DNA of 64,000 nt from positions 1 to 64,000 of the forward strand of contig NZ_CAJXWX010000012.1 of the NCBI RefSeq assembly GCF_913062585.1, read 5' to 3'. The DNA comes from an uncultured Sphingomonas sp. GTDB taxonomy: Bacteria; Pseudomonadota; Alphaproteobacteria; Sphingomonadales; Sphingomonadaceae. The notes below the pieces were generated by a model, which saw only the letters and a list, made by a program, of their open reading frames with translations, had not been told where the DNA came from and did not search any database. The position numbers and the translations under genes are program-made. Below, one piece after another: positions 8,990 through 19,113 of this stretch; position 1 is the stretch's first letter; every line of letters starts with the position of its first letter.

Positions 8990-9100
8990 TCTTTACCCCC
9001 GTTATGACGGATCGTTCATGTCCGTTCATCCAAGGGAAAGAAATTTCAGGCGGGAAAACAAGCGTTCATGAAACACGCAATAAAAAATCTGTCATCGTTG

Positions 9101-9136
9101 TTGCAGGGATGTGACAGGTTCGACACATCCCTGCAA
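9101..9136 (-). promoter_or_regulatory. Perfect 13-bp inverted repeat upstream of TonB receptor
   Basis: TTGCAGGGATGTG (9101-9113) and its exact reverse complement CACATCCCTGCAA (9124-9136) flank a 10-base centre. It sits about 110 bases upstream of the receptor start and 40 bases past the thiolase stop. The only T-run on the minus strand starts about 15 bases beyond the stem, so this is not a standard terminator. An operator or mRNA hairpin is equally possible. Confidence 0.6.
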
Positions 9137-9175
9137 TCTAACCGTTAATCGCGTAATTATCGGAAAGAAGCGTAT

Positions 9176-10348
<1,173 letters not shown>

Positions 10349-10371
10349 GAAGGCTCCTCTCAACTTCCACT

Positions 10372-11418
10372 CTATTTAGGCATGGGCAGCGCGGCGATCC
10401 AGTCGGCCAATGGTTGCCAGAGCTGTTCTTCCGCACGTCCGCCGACGACCATGCCGACATGGCCGGTCCCGCCGGGTCGCCGGTCGGGCAGCCTGATCGC
10501 GGTGGCGGCGGGGACGATCCGGTCGGCGGTCGCGACGAATTCGATGCTAGGCGCGTCGCATTGCGCGGGTGTGACGGTCGCGCCTGCGACGCGCCATCGT
10601 CCCTGACCGGGACGATCCTCGGCGATCAGTTCCTCGAACAGCTCGCGGCCAAAGGCGTGGGGCAGGGGGGCGCCCTGATTGGCCCAGTCCTCCAGCCGGA
10701 TGAAGCGCCGCGCCGCCTCGCTGCGTGGGTCGAGATTGGCGAAGGCGGCATATTTGGCGATGGTCCGGCCCGGGTCGAGCCGCCAGAAGCCCGCCTGCAA
10801 CGCCTCCATGGGGACCAGGCCCAGCGCTTCGGAGGTCGGCTTGATCCCGGTCCATTGCGCGGCCATCGCGGCGCGGGCTTCCTCGCCATAGCCGGTGAAG
10901 TGCCAGGGCGCGGCGATCGCGGCGAGCCCCGCGACCCTGCTCCGCGCCGCCGCCGCCACCGCGAGCGTACCGCCGAGGCAATAGCCGACCAGAACCGGCG
11001 GTGTCGGGAAGGTCGCGATCAGCGGCAGCAGGAAGCGCTCGACATGGCCCGCCACATCGATGTCGCGGTCGCGTGCGCCGGGCGTGCCCCAGTCGATCAG
11101 CCAGGGATGAAAGCCGCGCCCCCGCAACCAGCGGATGAAGGAGCGGTCGCGGGACAGATCGAGGATCGAGGGCGGGTTGATGAGCGATGGGATGAACAGG
11201 ACCGGCCGACCTTCGCCGCCCGCATCGCGCAATTTCACCCGGCCGCGACGGCGGCGGACGGGCAGGGCGCGCATCGGGCGTTCGCGCCTGGCGGCCTGGA
11301 ATCGCCGCAGCCCCTCCAGGGCGCGCTGCACCAGTTCGGGGTTTTCCGCGGTTTCGCTGCGCAACATCGCCAGGAACAGCGGCAAAGGGCGCGGACCATG
11401 TTGCGATGCGAAATCCAT
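10372..11418 (-). CDS. PHA synthase-like alpha/beta hydrolase
   Basis: A 348-residue alpha/beta fold protein. The lipase-like box is GYCLGG with Cys147 as nucleophile, the hallmark of PHA synthases rather than Ser hydrolases. A later Asp in ATADRIVPA and His in GTGHVGMVV complete a Cys-Asp-His triad. At this length it resembles class III PhaC or the PhaC N-terminally reduced group, not the roughly 580-residue class I enzyme. It lies head-to-tail with the thiolase and divergent from phaR. Inference: a polymer synthase or a PHA-associated hydrolase; the sequence does not decide between them. Confidence 0.75.
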   Translation of the reverse strand: MDFASQHGPRPLPLFLAMLRSETAENPELVQRALEGLRRFQAARRERPMRALPVRRRRGRVKLRDAGGEGRPVLFIPSLINPPSILDLSRDRSFIRWLRGRGFHPWLIDWGTPGARDRDIDVAGHVERFLLPLIATFPTPPVLVGYCLGGTLAVAAAARSRVAGLAAIAAPWHFTGYGEEARAAMAAQWTGIKPTSEALGLVPMEALQAGFWRLDPGRTIAKYAAFANLDPRSEAARRFIRLEDWANQGAPLPHAFGRELFEELIAEDRPGQGRWRVAGATVTPAQCDAPSIEFVATADRIVPAATAIRLPDRRPGGTGHVGMVVGGRAEEQLWQPLADWIAALPMPK

Positions 11419-11462
11419 GGCGTTAGGTTACACCAAAATCATGACAGGAAAGGCGGGGGTCG

Positions 11463-12011
11463 ATGAAGAAGCAGGCGGCGGACGGCATCGTGATCGTCAA
11501 GAAATACGCGAACCGGCGACTCTATAATACCGAAACCTCCTCCTACATCACGCTGGACCATCTGGCGGCGATGATCCGCGCGGGCCGCGACTTCAAGGTG
11601 GTCGACGCCAAGACCGACGAGGACATCACCCATAATGTCCTGACCCAGATCATCATGGAAGAGGAAAGCCGGGGCGAAACGATGCTCCCGGTCAATTTCC
11701 TGCGCCAGCTGATCGCGATGTACGGCGATTCGATGCAGGCGGTGGTGCCGGGTTATCTGGAAGCGTCGATGGACAGCTTCCGCCGCAACCAGGAACAGTT
11801 CAAGTCGGCGGTAGAGGGCGCGTTCGCGAACACGCCCTTCGCCGACATGGCCAAGCGCAACCTGGCGATGTTCGAGGCGGCGACGCAAGGGTTCAAGACG
11901 GCGGCGGCGACGCCCGCCCCGACCCCCGCCCCCAGCAAGGACGACGAGATGGCCGCGCTGAAGGCGGAGCTGGCCGCGCTGAAGGACAAGATCGAGAAGC
12001 TGGGGGAGTAA
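11463..12011 (+). CDS. phaR: Polyhydroxyalkanoate synthesis regulator PhaR
   Basis: A 182-residue PhaR. The conserved N-terminal DNA-binding domain begins IVKKYANRRLYNTETSSYIT, followed by the PHB accumulation domain (VVDAKTDEDITHNVLTQII). The C-terminus is a Pro/Ala linker (PAPTPAPSK) and a short coiled coil (AALKAELAALKDKIEKL). Known role: binds DNA and nascent PHB granules and represses phasin and its own genes until polymer appears. It is divergent from the PhaC-like gene with only 44 bases between starts, so one shared control region is likely. Confidence 0.95.
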   Translation: MKKQAADGIVIVKKYANRRLYNTETSSYITLDHLAAMIRAGRDFKVVDAKTDEDITHNVLTQIIMEEESRGETMLPVNFLRQLIAMYGDSMQAVVPGYLEASMDSFRRNQEQFKSAVEGAFANTPFADMAKRNLAMFEAATQGFKTAAATPAPTPAPSKDDEMAALKAELAALKDKIEKLGE

Positions 12012-12021
12012 TCCCGACCCG

Positions 12022-12257
12022 CCGTTCAGCCTGAGCGAAGTCGAAGGCCACGCTGAATACGGTGGCGATCGAGCATCCCTCTATTCCTCCCCTGCAAGGG
12101 AGGGGGACCAGCGAAGCTGGTGGAGGGGTGTCCCCGGTCGCGAGCGCGGCACCACCTCTCCAACCGAGACACCCCTCCGTCAGGCCTTCGGCCTGCCACC
12201 TCCCCTTGTAGGGGAGGAATGAAAAGGTGGCCTTCGACTTCGCTCCGGCTGAACGGA
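12022..12257. repeat. Nested repeats: type D pair flanking type A element
   Basis: A symmetrical stack. A type D unit at 12022-12050 (CCGTTCAGCCTGAGCGAAGT, then CGAAGGCC) faces its reverse complement at 12228-12257. Between them, at 12083-12220, is a complete type A element: left half ATTCCTCCCC-tgcaa-GGGAGGGGGACC with hairpin ACCAGC-GAA-GCTGGT and GGAGGGGTGTC; right half in reverse with GACACCCCTCC, hairpin CAGGCC-TTC-GGCCTG and CTCCCCTTGTAGGGGAGGAA. This occupies the whole gap between phaR and hslV and holds no gene. Confidence 0.85.
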
Positions 12258-12310
12258 GGTCGGCCCCCCCTCCATTGAACCCGCGCCCACCCGCATCCAT
12301 ATCGCCGCGC

Positions 12311-12874
12311 ATGAGCGGGAATGAACACGCTATGCCCACCTGGCATGGCACGACGATTTGCTCGGTGCGCCGTGGCGGCCGGGTGGTGGTGGCCGGGGAC
12401 GGTCAGGTTTCGATGGGCCAGACGGTCATGAAGCCCAATGCGCGGAAAGTCCGGCGCCTGGGCGATGGCTCGGTCATCGGCGGTTTCGCAGGCGCGACGG
12501 CGGATGCCTTCACCCTGTTCGAGCGGCTGGAGGCCAAGCTGGAGCGGCATAACGGCCAGCTGCTGCGCGCCGCGGTCGAGCTGGCCAAGGACTGGCGGAC
12601 CGATAAGTTCCTGCGCAACCTGGAGGCGATGATGATCGTCGCCGACAAGGACGTCACGCTGATCCTGACCGGCAATGGCGACGTGCTGGAGCCCGAGAAT
12701 GGCATTTGCGCGATCGGGTCGGGCGGCAATTACGCGCTCGCGGCGGCACGCGCGCTCGTCGACTATGAACAGGATGCCGAGACGATCGCGCGCAAGGCGA
12801 TGGCGATCGCGGCCGATGTCTGTGTCTACACCAATGACCGCGTCACGCTCGAAGCCATCGACGGCGCGCAATAA
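12311..12874 (+). CDS. hslV: ATP-dependent protease proteolytic subunit HslV
   Basis: The peptidase subunit of the HslVU (ClpYQ) protease. The mature N-terminal nucleophile is Thr14 in [11 protein letters not shown], exposed after propeptide removal. GDGQVSMG and the core [14 protein letters not shown] follow. I chose ATG 12311 (187 residues); ATG 12332 (MPTWHGTTI, 180 residues) is an equally good alternative. Upstream in-frame sequence runs into a repeat element and is not coding. hslU follows after 12 bases, so the two are co-transcribed. Substrates in this family are unfolded or short-lived regulators under heat stress. Confidence 0.95.
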   Translation: MSGNEHAMPTWHGTTICSVRRGGRVVVAGDGQVSMGQTVMKPNARKVRRLGDGSVIGGFAGATADAFTLFERLEAKLERHNGQLLRAAVELAKDWRTDKFLRNLEAMMIVADKDVTLILTGNGDVLEPENGICAIGSGGNYALAAARALVDYEQDAETIARKAMAIAADVCVYTNDRVTLEAIDGAQ

Positions 12875-12886
12875 TTTAGGGTTCCC

Positions 12887-14185
12887 ATGAACGACCAGTT
12901 GACCCCCAAGGCGATCGTCGCCGCGCTCGACGCGCATATCATCGGTCAGGCCGACGCCAAGCGCGCGGTGGCGGTCGCGATGCGCAACCGCTGGCGCCGC
13001 CAGCGCCTCGGCGCGGATTTGCGCGACGAGGTGACGCCCAAAAACATCCTGATGATCGGCCCGACCGGCTGCGGCAAGACCGAGATCAGCCGCCGTCTGG
13101 CCAAGCTGGCCGACGCGCCCTTCGTGAAGGTCGAGGCGACCAAGTTCACCGAGGTCGGCTATGTCGGCCGCGACGTCGAGCAGATTGCGCGCGACCTGGT
13201 CGAGGAAGCGATCCGGCTGGAAAAGGAGCGCCGCCGCGTCGCGGTGAAGGACAAGGCGGAAGAGGCGGCGATGAACCGCCTGCTCGACGCTTTGGTCGGC
13301 AAGGATTCGAGCCAGGCGACGCGCGAGGCCTTCCGCCAGCGCTTCCGCGACGGTCATCTCGACCAGACCGAGATCGAGATCGAGCTGGAACAGGCCCCGG
13401 CCATGCCGTTCGAGATTCCGGGTGCCGCGCCGCAGATGATCAACCTGTCGGAGATGATGGGCAAGGCGTTCGGCGGCGGCCAGCCGCTCAAGCGCCGCAA
13501 GCTGACCGTCGGTGCGGCGTGGACCAAGCTGGTCGAGGAAGAGGCCGACAAGCGGCTCGACCAGGACGAGGTCAGCCGCGCCGCGCTGGCGGACGCCGAG
13601 GCGAACGGGATCGTCTTCCTGGACGAGATCGACAAGATCGCGGTCAGCGACGTGCGCGGCGGTTCGGTCAGCCGCGAGGGTGTGCAGCGCGACCTGCTGC
13701 CGCTGATCGAGGGCACCACCGTCTCGACCAAATACGGCCCGATGAAGACCGACCATATCCTGTTTATCGCGTCCGGCGCCTTCCATGTCGCCAAGCCGTC
13801 CGACCTGCTGCCCGAGCTTCAGGGCCGGTTGCCGATCCGGGTCGAGCTGAAGGCGCTGACCGAGGGGGATTTTGTCGCGATCCTGTCGGATACCAAGGCG
13901 TCGCTGCCCGCGCAGTATAAGGCGCTGATCGGCACCGAGGGGGTGGAGATTTCCTTTACCGAGGACGGCATCGCCGCGATCGCGCGGATTGCGGCCGAGG
14001 TGAACAGCCAAGTCGAGAATATCGGCGCGCGGCGGTTGCAGACGGTGATGGAGAAGCTGCTCGAGGAGGTAAGCTTCGAGGCGGAGGATCGTCAGGGCAC
14101 GACCCTGACCGTGGATGCGGCCTATGTCGACAAGCAGTTGTCGGCGGTGGCGCGGAATACAGATTTGAGTCGGTTTGTTTTGTGA
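12887..14185 (+). CDS. hslU: ATP-dependent protease ATPase subunit HslU
   Basis: A 432-residue AAA+ unfoldase that feeds substrates to HslV. Walker A GPTGCGKT is at 58-65 and Walker [13 protein letters not shown] follows the substrate-binding I-domain, which occupies the middle third. The arginine-containing sensor-2 segment [13 protein letters not shown] is near the end. The C-terminus SRFVL fits the tail that docks into HslV to activate it. Length and domain order are normal. Confidence 0.96.
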   Translation: MNDQLTPKAIVAALDAHIIGQADAKRAVAVAMRNRWRRQRLGADLRDEVTPKNILMIGPTGCGKTEISRRLAKLADAPFVKVEATKFTEVGYVGRDVEQIARDLVEEAIRLEKERRRVAVKDKAEEAAMNRLLDALVGKDSSQATREAFRQRFRDGHLDQTEIEIELEQAPAMPFEIPGAAPQMINLSEMMGKAFGGGQPLKRRKLTVGAAWTKLVEEEADKRLDQDEVSRAALADAEANGIVFLDEIDKIAVSDVRGGSVSREGVQRDLLPLIEGTTVSTKYGPMKTDHILFIASGAFHVAKPSDLLPELQGRLPIRVELKALTEGDFVAILSDTKASLPAQYKALIGTEGVEISFTEDGIAAIARIAAEVNSQVENIGARRLQTVMEKLLEEVSFEAEDRQGTTLTVDAAYVDKQLSAVARNTDLSRFVL

Positions 14186-14199
14186 TCGTCGGGGTGTGG

Positions 14200-14339
14200 G
14201 CTCGGTGAGACACCGTGGCCCTCCCCCATCCCCTCCCGTTTACGGGAGGGGAGCGGCAAGACCAAAGGTCGTGGATCAACGCCTGCGTTTCGATCCGGGC
14301 ACGCCCCTCCCGCAAGCGGGAGGGGATGGGGGAGGGCTA
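14200..14339. repeat. Type C intergenic repeat pair
   Basis: The left part carries GCTCGGTGAGACACCGTGGC, shared with the other type C pair at 3288, then CCCTCCCCCATCCCCTCCCG with hairpin TCCCGTTTACGGGA. The right part at 14302-14338 is a reverse copy with hairpin CCTCCCGCAAGCGGGAGG and GATGGGGGAGGG. It fills the convergent gap after hslU and may form terminators in both directions. Confidence 0.7.
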
Positions 14340-14356
14340 GCCCCAGGCGAAAATGC

Positions 14357-14722
14357 CTATTTCTTCACCCGATCATACGGCACGAACCCGTCGAAGAAAC
14401 ACCATTGCGACGGGATCGACATGCCCGGCTGCAACACCCGGAACCGGTCGTTGCGGCACAATTGCGAGCCCCAGCGCTCGACGATCAGCGTGTTGAACGG
14501 CTGAAGCCCTGGGCATTGGCCGCGGACCTTGGCCTTCCACATACGCTGGCCGCCCGCATTGATGACGACCGTGCCCTCGTCATAGATGGACGGCCCGGAC
14601 ATGGTCACGCTGGTGTCGACGCATTGCGCGGGCGGTCCGGCGACGCGTCCGGCAAAGGGGTCGGATCTGGCGGCCATCAGGGTCAGGCCCAAAGCGGCCG
14701 CGGCGGCGAGACGGGGGCGCAT
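14357..14722 (-). CDS. Secreted small Cys-containing protein, unknown
   Basis: A 121-residue protein with an Ala/Leu-rich signal-like N-terminus (MRPRLAAAAALGLTLMAA), four later cysteines (34, 70, 89, 108) and the tail WCFFDGFVPYD. The start ATG overlaps the upstream gene's stop (TGATG), so translation is coupled. The tail resembles that of the upstream lipoprotein (CSFGPFVPYR), suggesting an ancient tandem duplication. No known family is recognised; a periplasmic location is inferred. Confidence 0.6.
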   Translation of the reverse strand: MRPRLAAAAALGLTLMAARSDPFAGRVAGPPAQCVDTSVTMSGPSIYDEGTVVINAGGQRMWKAKVRGQCPGLQPFNTLIVERWGSQLCRNDRFRVLQPGMSIPSQWCFFDGFVPYDRVKK

Positions 14723-15150
14723 CACTGAGCCTTCCGATAGGGGACGAACGGGCCGAAGCTGCAACTGCCGGTGAAGAAGCCCGAGGTCCGGTCGACCGTC
14801 TGCGCGATATCGCCGGAGCAGAGCTGGCCGGTGGTCGTCCGCGTCACGAAGATGTTGTTGCCTGCGCCGCCGACGCCGTCGCATCCGCCCGCCGTCTGGC
14901 TGACATATTTCAGCCGTGGCGAGACGGTGTAGACGATGGTCGGACCATAGGATTTGACCTGCTGGGTCCGATACTGGCTGATACACTGGGTCGAAGCCTC
15001 AGGGGTCAGCCCGCGCAGCGCCTTGTCCAGGTCCGCGCGCTCGGTCTGGGCGCGTTGCTCCATTCGCGCCTTTTCCGCCGGGGTGAGCGTACAGCCCGCC
15101 AGCAGCGCCAGGGGGATCAGGCAAGAAGCCGATGTCATGTAACGCATCAT
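14722..15150 (-). CDS. Small lipoprotein, unknown
   Basis: A 142-residue protein. Its N-terminus ends in a clear lipobox LAGC, so it should be lipid-anchored after signal peptidase II cleavage. A short charged coiled-coil stretch (AEKARMEQRAQTERADLDKA) follows, then cysteines and the tail GSCSFGPFVPYR. It forms a two-gene unit with the downstream secreted protein (1-base overlap of stop and start). Two adjacent ATGs exist at 15150 and 15147; the first is given. Function unknown. Confidence 0.65.
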   Translation of the reverse strand: MMRYMTSASCLIPLALLAGCTLTPAEKARMEQRAQTERADLDKALRGLTPEASTQCISQYRTQQVKSYGPTIVYTVSPRLKYVSQTAGGCDGVGGAGNNIFVTRTTTGQLCSGDIAQTVDRTSGFFTGSCSFGPFVPYRKAQ

Positions 15151-15184
15151 TTCGCCTCCATCAAAATTCCCCTGTAGCCCTGCC

Positions 15185-15901
<717 letters not shown>

Positions 15902-15911
15902 GACTGGCCTC

Positions 15912-16328
15912 TTACCAGCTTCCGACATTGGGCATCGAGGCCCAAGGTTCGGCGGGCGGCAGCGCGCCGTCCTGCAACAGCTCGATCGAGATGCCGTCGG
16001 GTGACTTGACGAAGGCCATATGCCCATCGCGGGGCGGCCGGTTGATCGTGATCCCGGCGTCCATCAGCCGCTGGCACGTTTCGTAGATGTCGTCGACCCG
16101 GTAGGCCAGATGCCCGAAATTGCGGCCACCCGTATAGATTTCGGGATCCCAATTGTGCGTCAGTTCGACCTCGGCACGCCCTTCCTCGCCGGGGGCAGCG
16201 AGGAAGATCAGCGAGAATCGCCCGCGTTCATTGTCGACGCGGCGCACTTCCTTCAGTCCCAGCAGCGCGAAGAAGCGGATGCTGGCGTCAAGGTCGCTGA
16301 CCCGGATCATGGTGTGGAGATAACGCAT
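15912..16328 (-). CDS. gloA: Lactoylglutathione lyase (glyoxalase I)
   Basis: A 138-residue VOC-fold enzyme. Metal ligands expected for the family are visible as His5 in RYLHTMI, Glu in VELTHNW, His in GHLAYRVDD and Glu in SIELLQ. It isomerises the methylglyoxal-glutathione hemithioacetal to S-lactoylglutathione, used by the gloB product encoded just downstream. The start is set by [10 protein letters not shown]; the longer frame upstream overlaps another gene. Confidence 0.94.
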   Translation of the reverse strand: MRYLHTMIRVSDLDASIRFFALLGLKEVRRVDNERGRFSLIFLAAPGEEGRAEVELTHNWDPEIYTGGRNFGHLAYRVDDIYETCQRLMDAGITINRPPRDGHMAFVKSPDGISIELLQDGALPPAEPWASMPNVGSW

Positions 16329-16407
16329 CCTGTGTCCTGCCTGGTGAAAAGGGGAGGGCCGGACCCTAGACCCCGAACGGCGCGGCGACCTTGCCCTGCG
16401 ATAAGCT

Positions 16408-17163
16408 TCAACGCGAGGGGAATTGTGCCAGCGCCTTGGCGACCTCGGCCCGGATCGGGCTGTCGGGCGGCGCGAGCTGGGCGGCCTGGCTCCAGGCCTT
16501 GCGCGCGGCCGCCTCGTCGCCAGCGACGGCGGCGATATTGCCCGCCTCCAGCTGGACATTGGCGTCGTCGGCGGAGCGGGTCAGCGCCTGGGCGATGTCC
16601 TTCTGCGCGCGCGGCAGGTCCTTCATCCGCCGGGCGAGCGTCGCGGACAGCAGCCAAGCGAGCGGATCGGCGGGTGCATTGGTCAGCGCGGCGTCCAGGT
16701 CGACCCGCGCCGCCGCCGGTTGCCCCGCCGCGACCAGCGCGCGGGCGCGGTCCAGCTGCGCCTCGCCCCGTGCGAAGCCGGTCAGCTCGCCCGCGGCCAG
16801 CGCGGCGTCGAGCGCGGTGCGCGCATGGCCCGCATCCCCCGCCGCCAGAAAGGCATTGCCCGCCTGCGCCCAGTAATTGGCGGCGCGCACGTCATGGCCC
16901 AGCTCGGCGGCGCGCGCGGCCTGTTGAAAGGCATCGGCCGCCGCCGTCCAGTTGCGTTCGGTGGCATAGGCCAGGCCCAGGCATTGCTGCGCGAAATAGT
17001 CGCCGCCCGCCAGCCGCCACTTGCCCGCCTCGATCTTCGCGGCGGCGGGGTCGCGATCCGCCAGGGCGACGCAGCGCTGGTAACGGGCCTCGCGCGGATC
17101 GGCGGGAAGGGGCTTGGCGGCGGTCTGGGTGGCGGCGGCAAGCGCCAGGGGCAGCAGGATCAT
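16408..17163 (-). CDS. Tetratricopeptide-repeat periplasmic protein
   Basis: A 251-residue protein with a short signal-like start ([16 protein letters not shown]) and repeated 34-residue Ala-rich helical pairs of TPR type (for example [20 protein letters not shown] and [20 protein letters not shown]). TPR domains bind partner proteins; no enzyme domain is seen. Its ATG overlaps the stop of the hydrolase gene by four bases, so the two are co-translated. A specific function cannot be assigned. Confidence 0.7.
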   Translation of the reverse strand: MILLPLALAAATQTAAKPLPADPREARYQRCVALADRDPAAAKIEAGKWRLAGGDYFAQQCLGLAYATERNWTAAADAFQQAARAAELGHDVRAANYWAQAGNAFLAAGDAGHARTALDAALAAGELTGFARGEAQLDRARALVAAGQPAAARVDLDAALTNAPADPLAWLLSATLARRMKDLPRAQKDIAQALTRSADDANVQLEAGNIAAVAGDEAAARKAWSQAAQLAPPDSPIRAEVAKALAQFPSR

Positions 17164-17888
17164 AGGCGGTGCAACACGTCCTCGACGGCCCGGATCAGCA
17201 GCGCGATATCGGCATCGCGCGACAGCCGGTGATCCCCGTCCTTGATCAACAGAGTCTGCACATCGGCTGAACGGAACAGCTGGGCCAGATGGGTGGTCCG
17301 GTGCCAGGGCACATCGGGGTCGGCCATTCCCTGGAGCAGCCGCACCGGCCCGTCGAACGCTACGGAGCCGAAGGTCAGCCGGTTCGCCTCGCCCGATGTC
17401 CAGAAGCGACGGGTGTAGATGGTGGGCGTCGGGCCATAAGGATTGGGGCGCTCCAGCCGCCCGGCCTGGAGGATCGCCATCTTCTCGGCTTCGGAAAAGC
17501 CCCAGTCGGTGAAGTCGGGCGCGGGGGCGATGCCGACCAGCGCCTTGACCTGATCCGGCCGTGCCAGGGCGGCGAGCAGCATCAGCCAGCCGCCCATCGA
17601 CGATCCGACCAGCAGCGCCGGGCCCTTTACCACATCGTCCAGCATCGCGACGACATCGTCGCGCCAGTCGGCCAGCGCCTGGTCCTCGAACGCCCCTTCC
17701 GACTCGCCGCAGCCACCATAATCGAAGCGCAGGAACGCCCGGCCGTTCGCCCGCGCCCAGGCCTCAAGCGCCACCGCCTTCGACCCCTGCATGTCCGACG
17801 CATAGCCGGGCAGGAAGACGATCGCGGGGCCGGTGCCCTGGGTCCAGTGATAGGCGAGCTTGGGGCGCGGGGCGGGGGCGTCGGTCAT
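17160..17888 (-). CDS. Alpha/beta hydrolase
   Basis: A 242-residue alpha/beta hydrolase. The nucleophile elbow is VGSSMGGWLM (Ser in GSSMGG), the oxyanion segment FLPGYASDMQGSK, and late Asp and His (DPDVPW, DGDHRLSR) complete a Ser-Asp-His triad. It looks like the YqiA/palmitoyl-protein-thioesterase-like small esterases. Substrate unknown. It is the first gene of a two-gene unit with the TPR protein. Confidence 0.8.
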   Translation of the reverse strand: MTDAPAPRPKLAYHWTQGTGPAIVFLPGYASDMQGSKAVALEAWARANGRAFLRFDYGGCGESEGAFEDQALADWRDDVVAMLDDVVKGPALLVGSSMGGWLMLLAALARPDQVKALVGIAPAPDFTDWGFSEAEKMAILQAGRLERPNPYGPTPTIYTRRFWTSGEANRLTFGSVAFDGPVRLLQGMADPDVPWHRTTHLAQLFRSADVQTLLIKDGDHRLSRDADIALLIRAVEDVLHRL

Positions 17889-17946
17889 GACGCGGATTTA
17901 GGATGTGGGCGGGGGGATGGAAAGCCGCGCGCTGCATCCCGAGCCT

Positions 17947-18050
17947 CCGTTCAGCCTGAGCGAAGTCGAAGGCCAAGGGAATCGGTCCGCCAAAAAGGGA
18001 TGTCCGGCAAAGTGCGGTACGTGGCCTTCGACTTCGCTCAGGCCGAACGG
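17947..18050. repeat. Type D intergenic repeat pair
   Basis: Unit 17947-17974 (CCGTTCAGCCTGAGCGAAGT, then CGAAGGCC) faces unit 18023-18050 (GGCCTTCGACTTCGCTCAGG, then CCGAACGG). It is followed at once by a single type B half-unit. Confidence 0.85.
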
Positions 18051-18060
18051 AGGTGGGAAG

Positions 18061-18123
18061 ATTCCTCCCCAAGCTCGCTTGGGGAGGGGGACCGCTCGCG
18101 CCAGCGAGGGGTGGAGGGGCAAT
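18061..18123. repeat. Type B half-element
   Basis: A single half-unit of the large family: ATTCCTCCCC-aagctcgctt-GGGGAGGGGGACC, an inner hairpin CTCGC-gcca-GCGAG and GTGGAGGGGCAAT. Copies with the same ends occur as a pair at 29384-29515. Confidence 0.8.
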
Positions 18124-18130
18124 CCCACCC

Positions 18131-18385
18131 TCAGATCACATATTCCACGCTTTTCATCTGGGTCTGCGCGGCCTGTTTCTGGCTTCGCTTGGCGACCATT
18201 TCGGCATTGAGCTTGGCGACCGTACGGCTGGCGGTCGTGGTGCACAGCCCCGGCACGACCGCATGAACGATCGCGCCCAGCCCGCCCAGGATCATGATCC
18301 CGCCGAACCGTGCCGCGACGCCGAAATGCTCGACATAGCTTTCGCCGACGCTCTCGGGATGTTCGGTGAACAGGCGACGGAACAT
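18131..18385 (-). CDS. DUF6356-like small membrane protein
   Basis: An 84-residue protein starting MFRRLFTEHPESVGESYVEH, then one or two hydrophobic segments (FGGIMILGGLGAIVHAVVPG) and a basic C-terminus. The N-terminal 'ERLFT-HP-SVGESY-EH' pattern is what I recognise as the DUF6356 family of sphingomonads. Role unknown; inner-membrane location inferred. Confidence 0.7.
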   Translation of the reverse strand: MFRRLFTEHPESVGESYVEHFGVAARFGGIMILGGLGAIVHAVVPGLCTTTASRTVAKLNAEMVAKRSQKQAAQTQMKSVEYVI

Positions 18386-18444
18386 GGTCAGCGCTCTCCT
18401 ATGGCCGAGTGCTGATCCTATCACGGCGCTGGGGATTGGCCAAA

Positions 18445-18645
18445 TCAGCCTCTGGACGGACTGACGAAAATATCCTCGATCGCGCATCCGAACAGTTCGG
18501 CGATCTTGAAGGCGAGGGGGAGCGACGGGTCGTAGCGCCCCGTCTCGATCGCGTTGACGCTCTGGCGGCTGACGTCCAGCCGCTCGGCCAGATCCTGCTG
18601 GCTCCAGCCATGTTCGGCACGCAGGGTGCGGAGGTGGTTGTTCAT
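18445..18645 (-). CDS. XRE-family transcriptional regulator
   Basis: A 66-residue protein that is essentially one helix-turn-helix domain: WSQQDLAERLDVSRQSVNAIETGRYDPS at about 13-40, then FKIAELFGCAIEDIF. This is the compact Cro/YozG-like type commonly paired with a small membrane protein. Its ATG overlaps the stop of the upstream membrane-protein gene by four bases, so it probably senses or controls that partner. Confidence 0.88.
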   Translation of the reverse strand: MNNHLRTLRAEHGWSQQDLAERLDVSRQSVNAIETGRYDPSLPLAFKIAELFGCAIEDIFVSPSRG

Positions 18646-19049
18646 GCCGGGTTCCGTTCGAGGACATGGTTGACGCAGGCGCCCAGGCCCAGTCCGCCGA
18701 ACCACAGGATCGGCCACGCATAACCGACCAGATGCGGCAGCAGGTCGAACCCTTCCAGAAAACCCCATAGCGTCGCGCCCGTCATCGCCAGACCCGTCGC
18801 CACCAGCGACTGACGCACGAGCAGCATCCGCAGATATTCGTCCCGCTCCTCGGTCAGATACATGCCGATCGCGCCGAAGAACCCGACCACCGGCAAGGCG
18901 GGCAGAATACCCACGATATAGGCCACCACGCCGGTGACCAGGTGCCGGTTCAACAGATACACGGCCGAAAACAGCAGCGCGGTGTAGACGACCGCCAGGA
19001 TGATGACCCTGCGCTGATAACGGCGTGCGGCGGATGACGAACACAGCAT
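18642..19049 (-). CDS. Small integral membrane protein paired with XRE regulator
   Basis: A 135-residue protein with about four hydrophobic segments (VVYTALLFSAVYLL; VVAYIVGILPALPVVGFFGA; SLVATGLAMTGATLWGF; ILWFGGLGLGACV). The loop TEERDEYLRMLLVRQSL contains the E-R-DE pattern of membrane proteins found beside YozG-like regulators. No enzymatic motif. Translationally coupled to the regulator downstream. Confidence 0.7.
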   Translation of the reverse strand: MLCSSSAARRYQRRVIILAVVYTALLFSAVYLLNRHLVTGVVAYIVGILPALPVVGFFGAIGMYLTEERDEYLRMLLVRQSLVATGLAMTGATLWGFLEGFDLLPHLVGYAWPILWFGGLGLGACVNHVLERNPA

Positions 19050-19113
19050 GATGAACCTCCCTCGAATGTGAAGGAGGCTTTACATGGAAGGCTCGCTTTA
19101 CGTTAAGTGCCCT

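Noticed and set aside
5969..9007. 1012-codon open frame antisense to the large TonB receptor
   Set aside because: It mirrors the receptor frame exactly, has no domain resemblance, and arises from high-GC third positions.
12231..12310. Heat-shock (RpoH) promoter upstream of hslV
   Set aside because: The ATTG/CATATC boxes have spacing outside the family range and overlap a type D repeat; not convincing.
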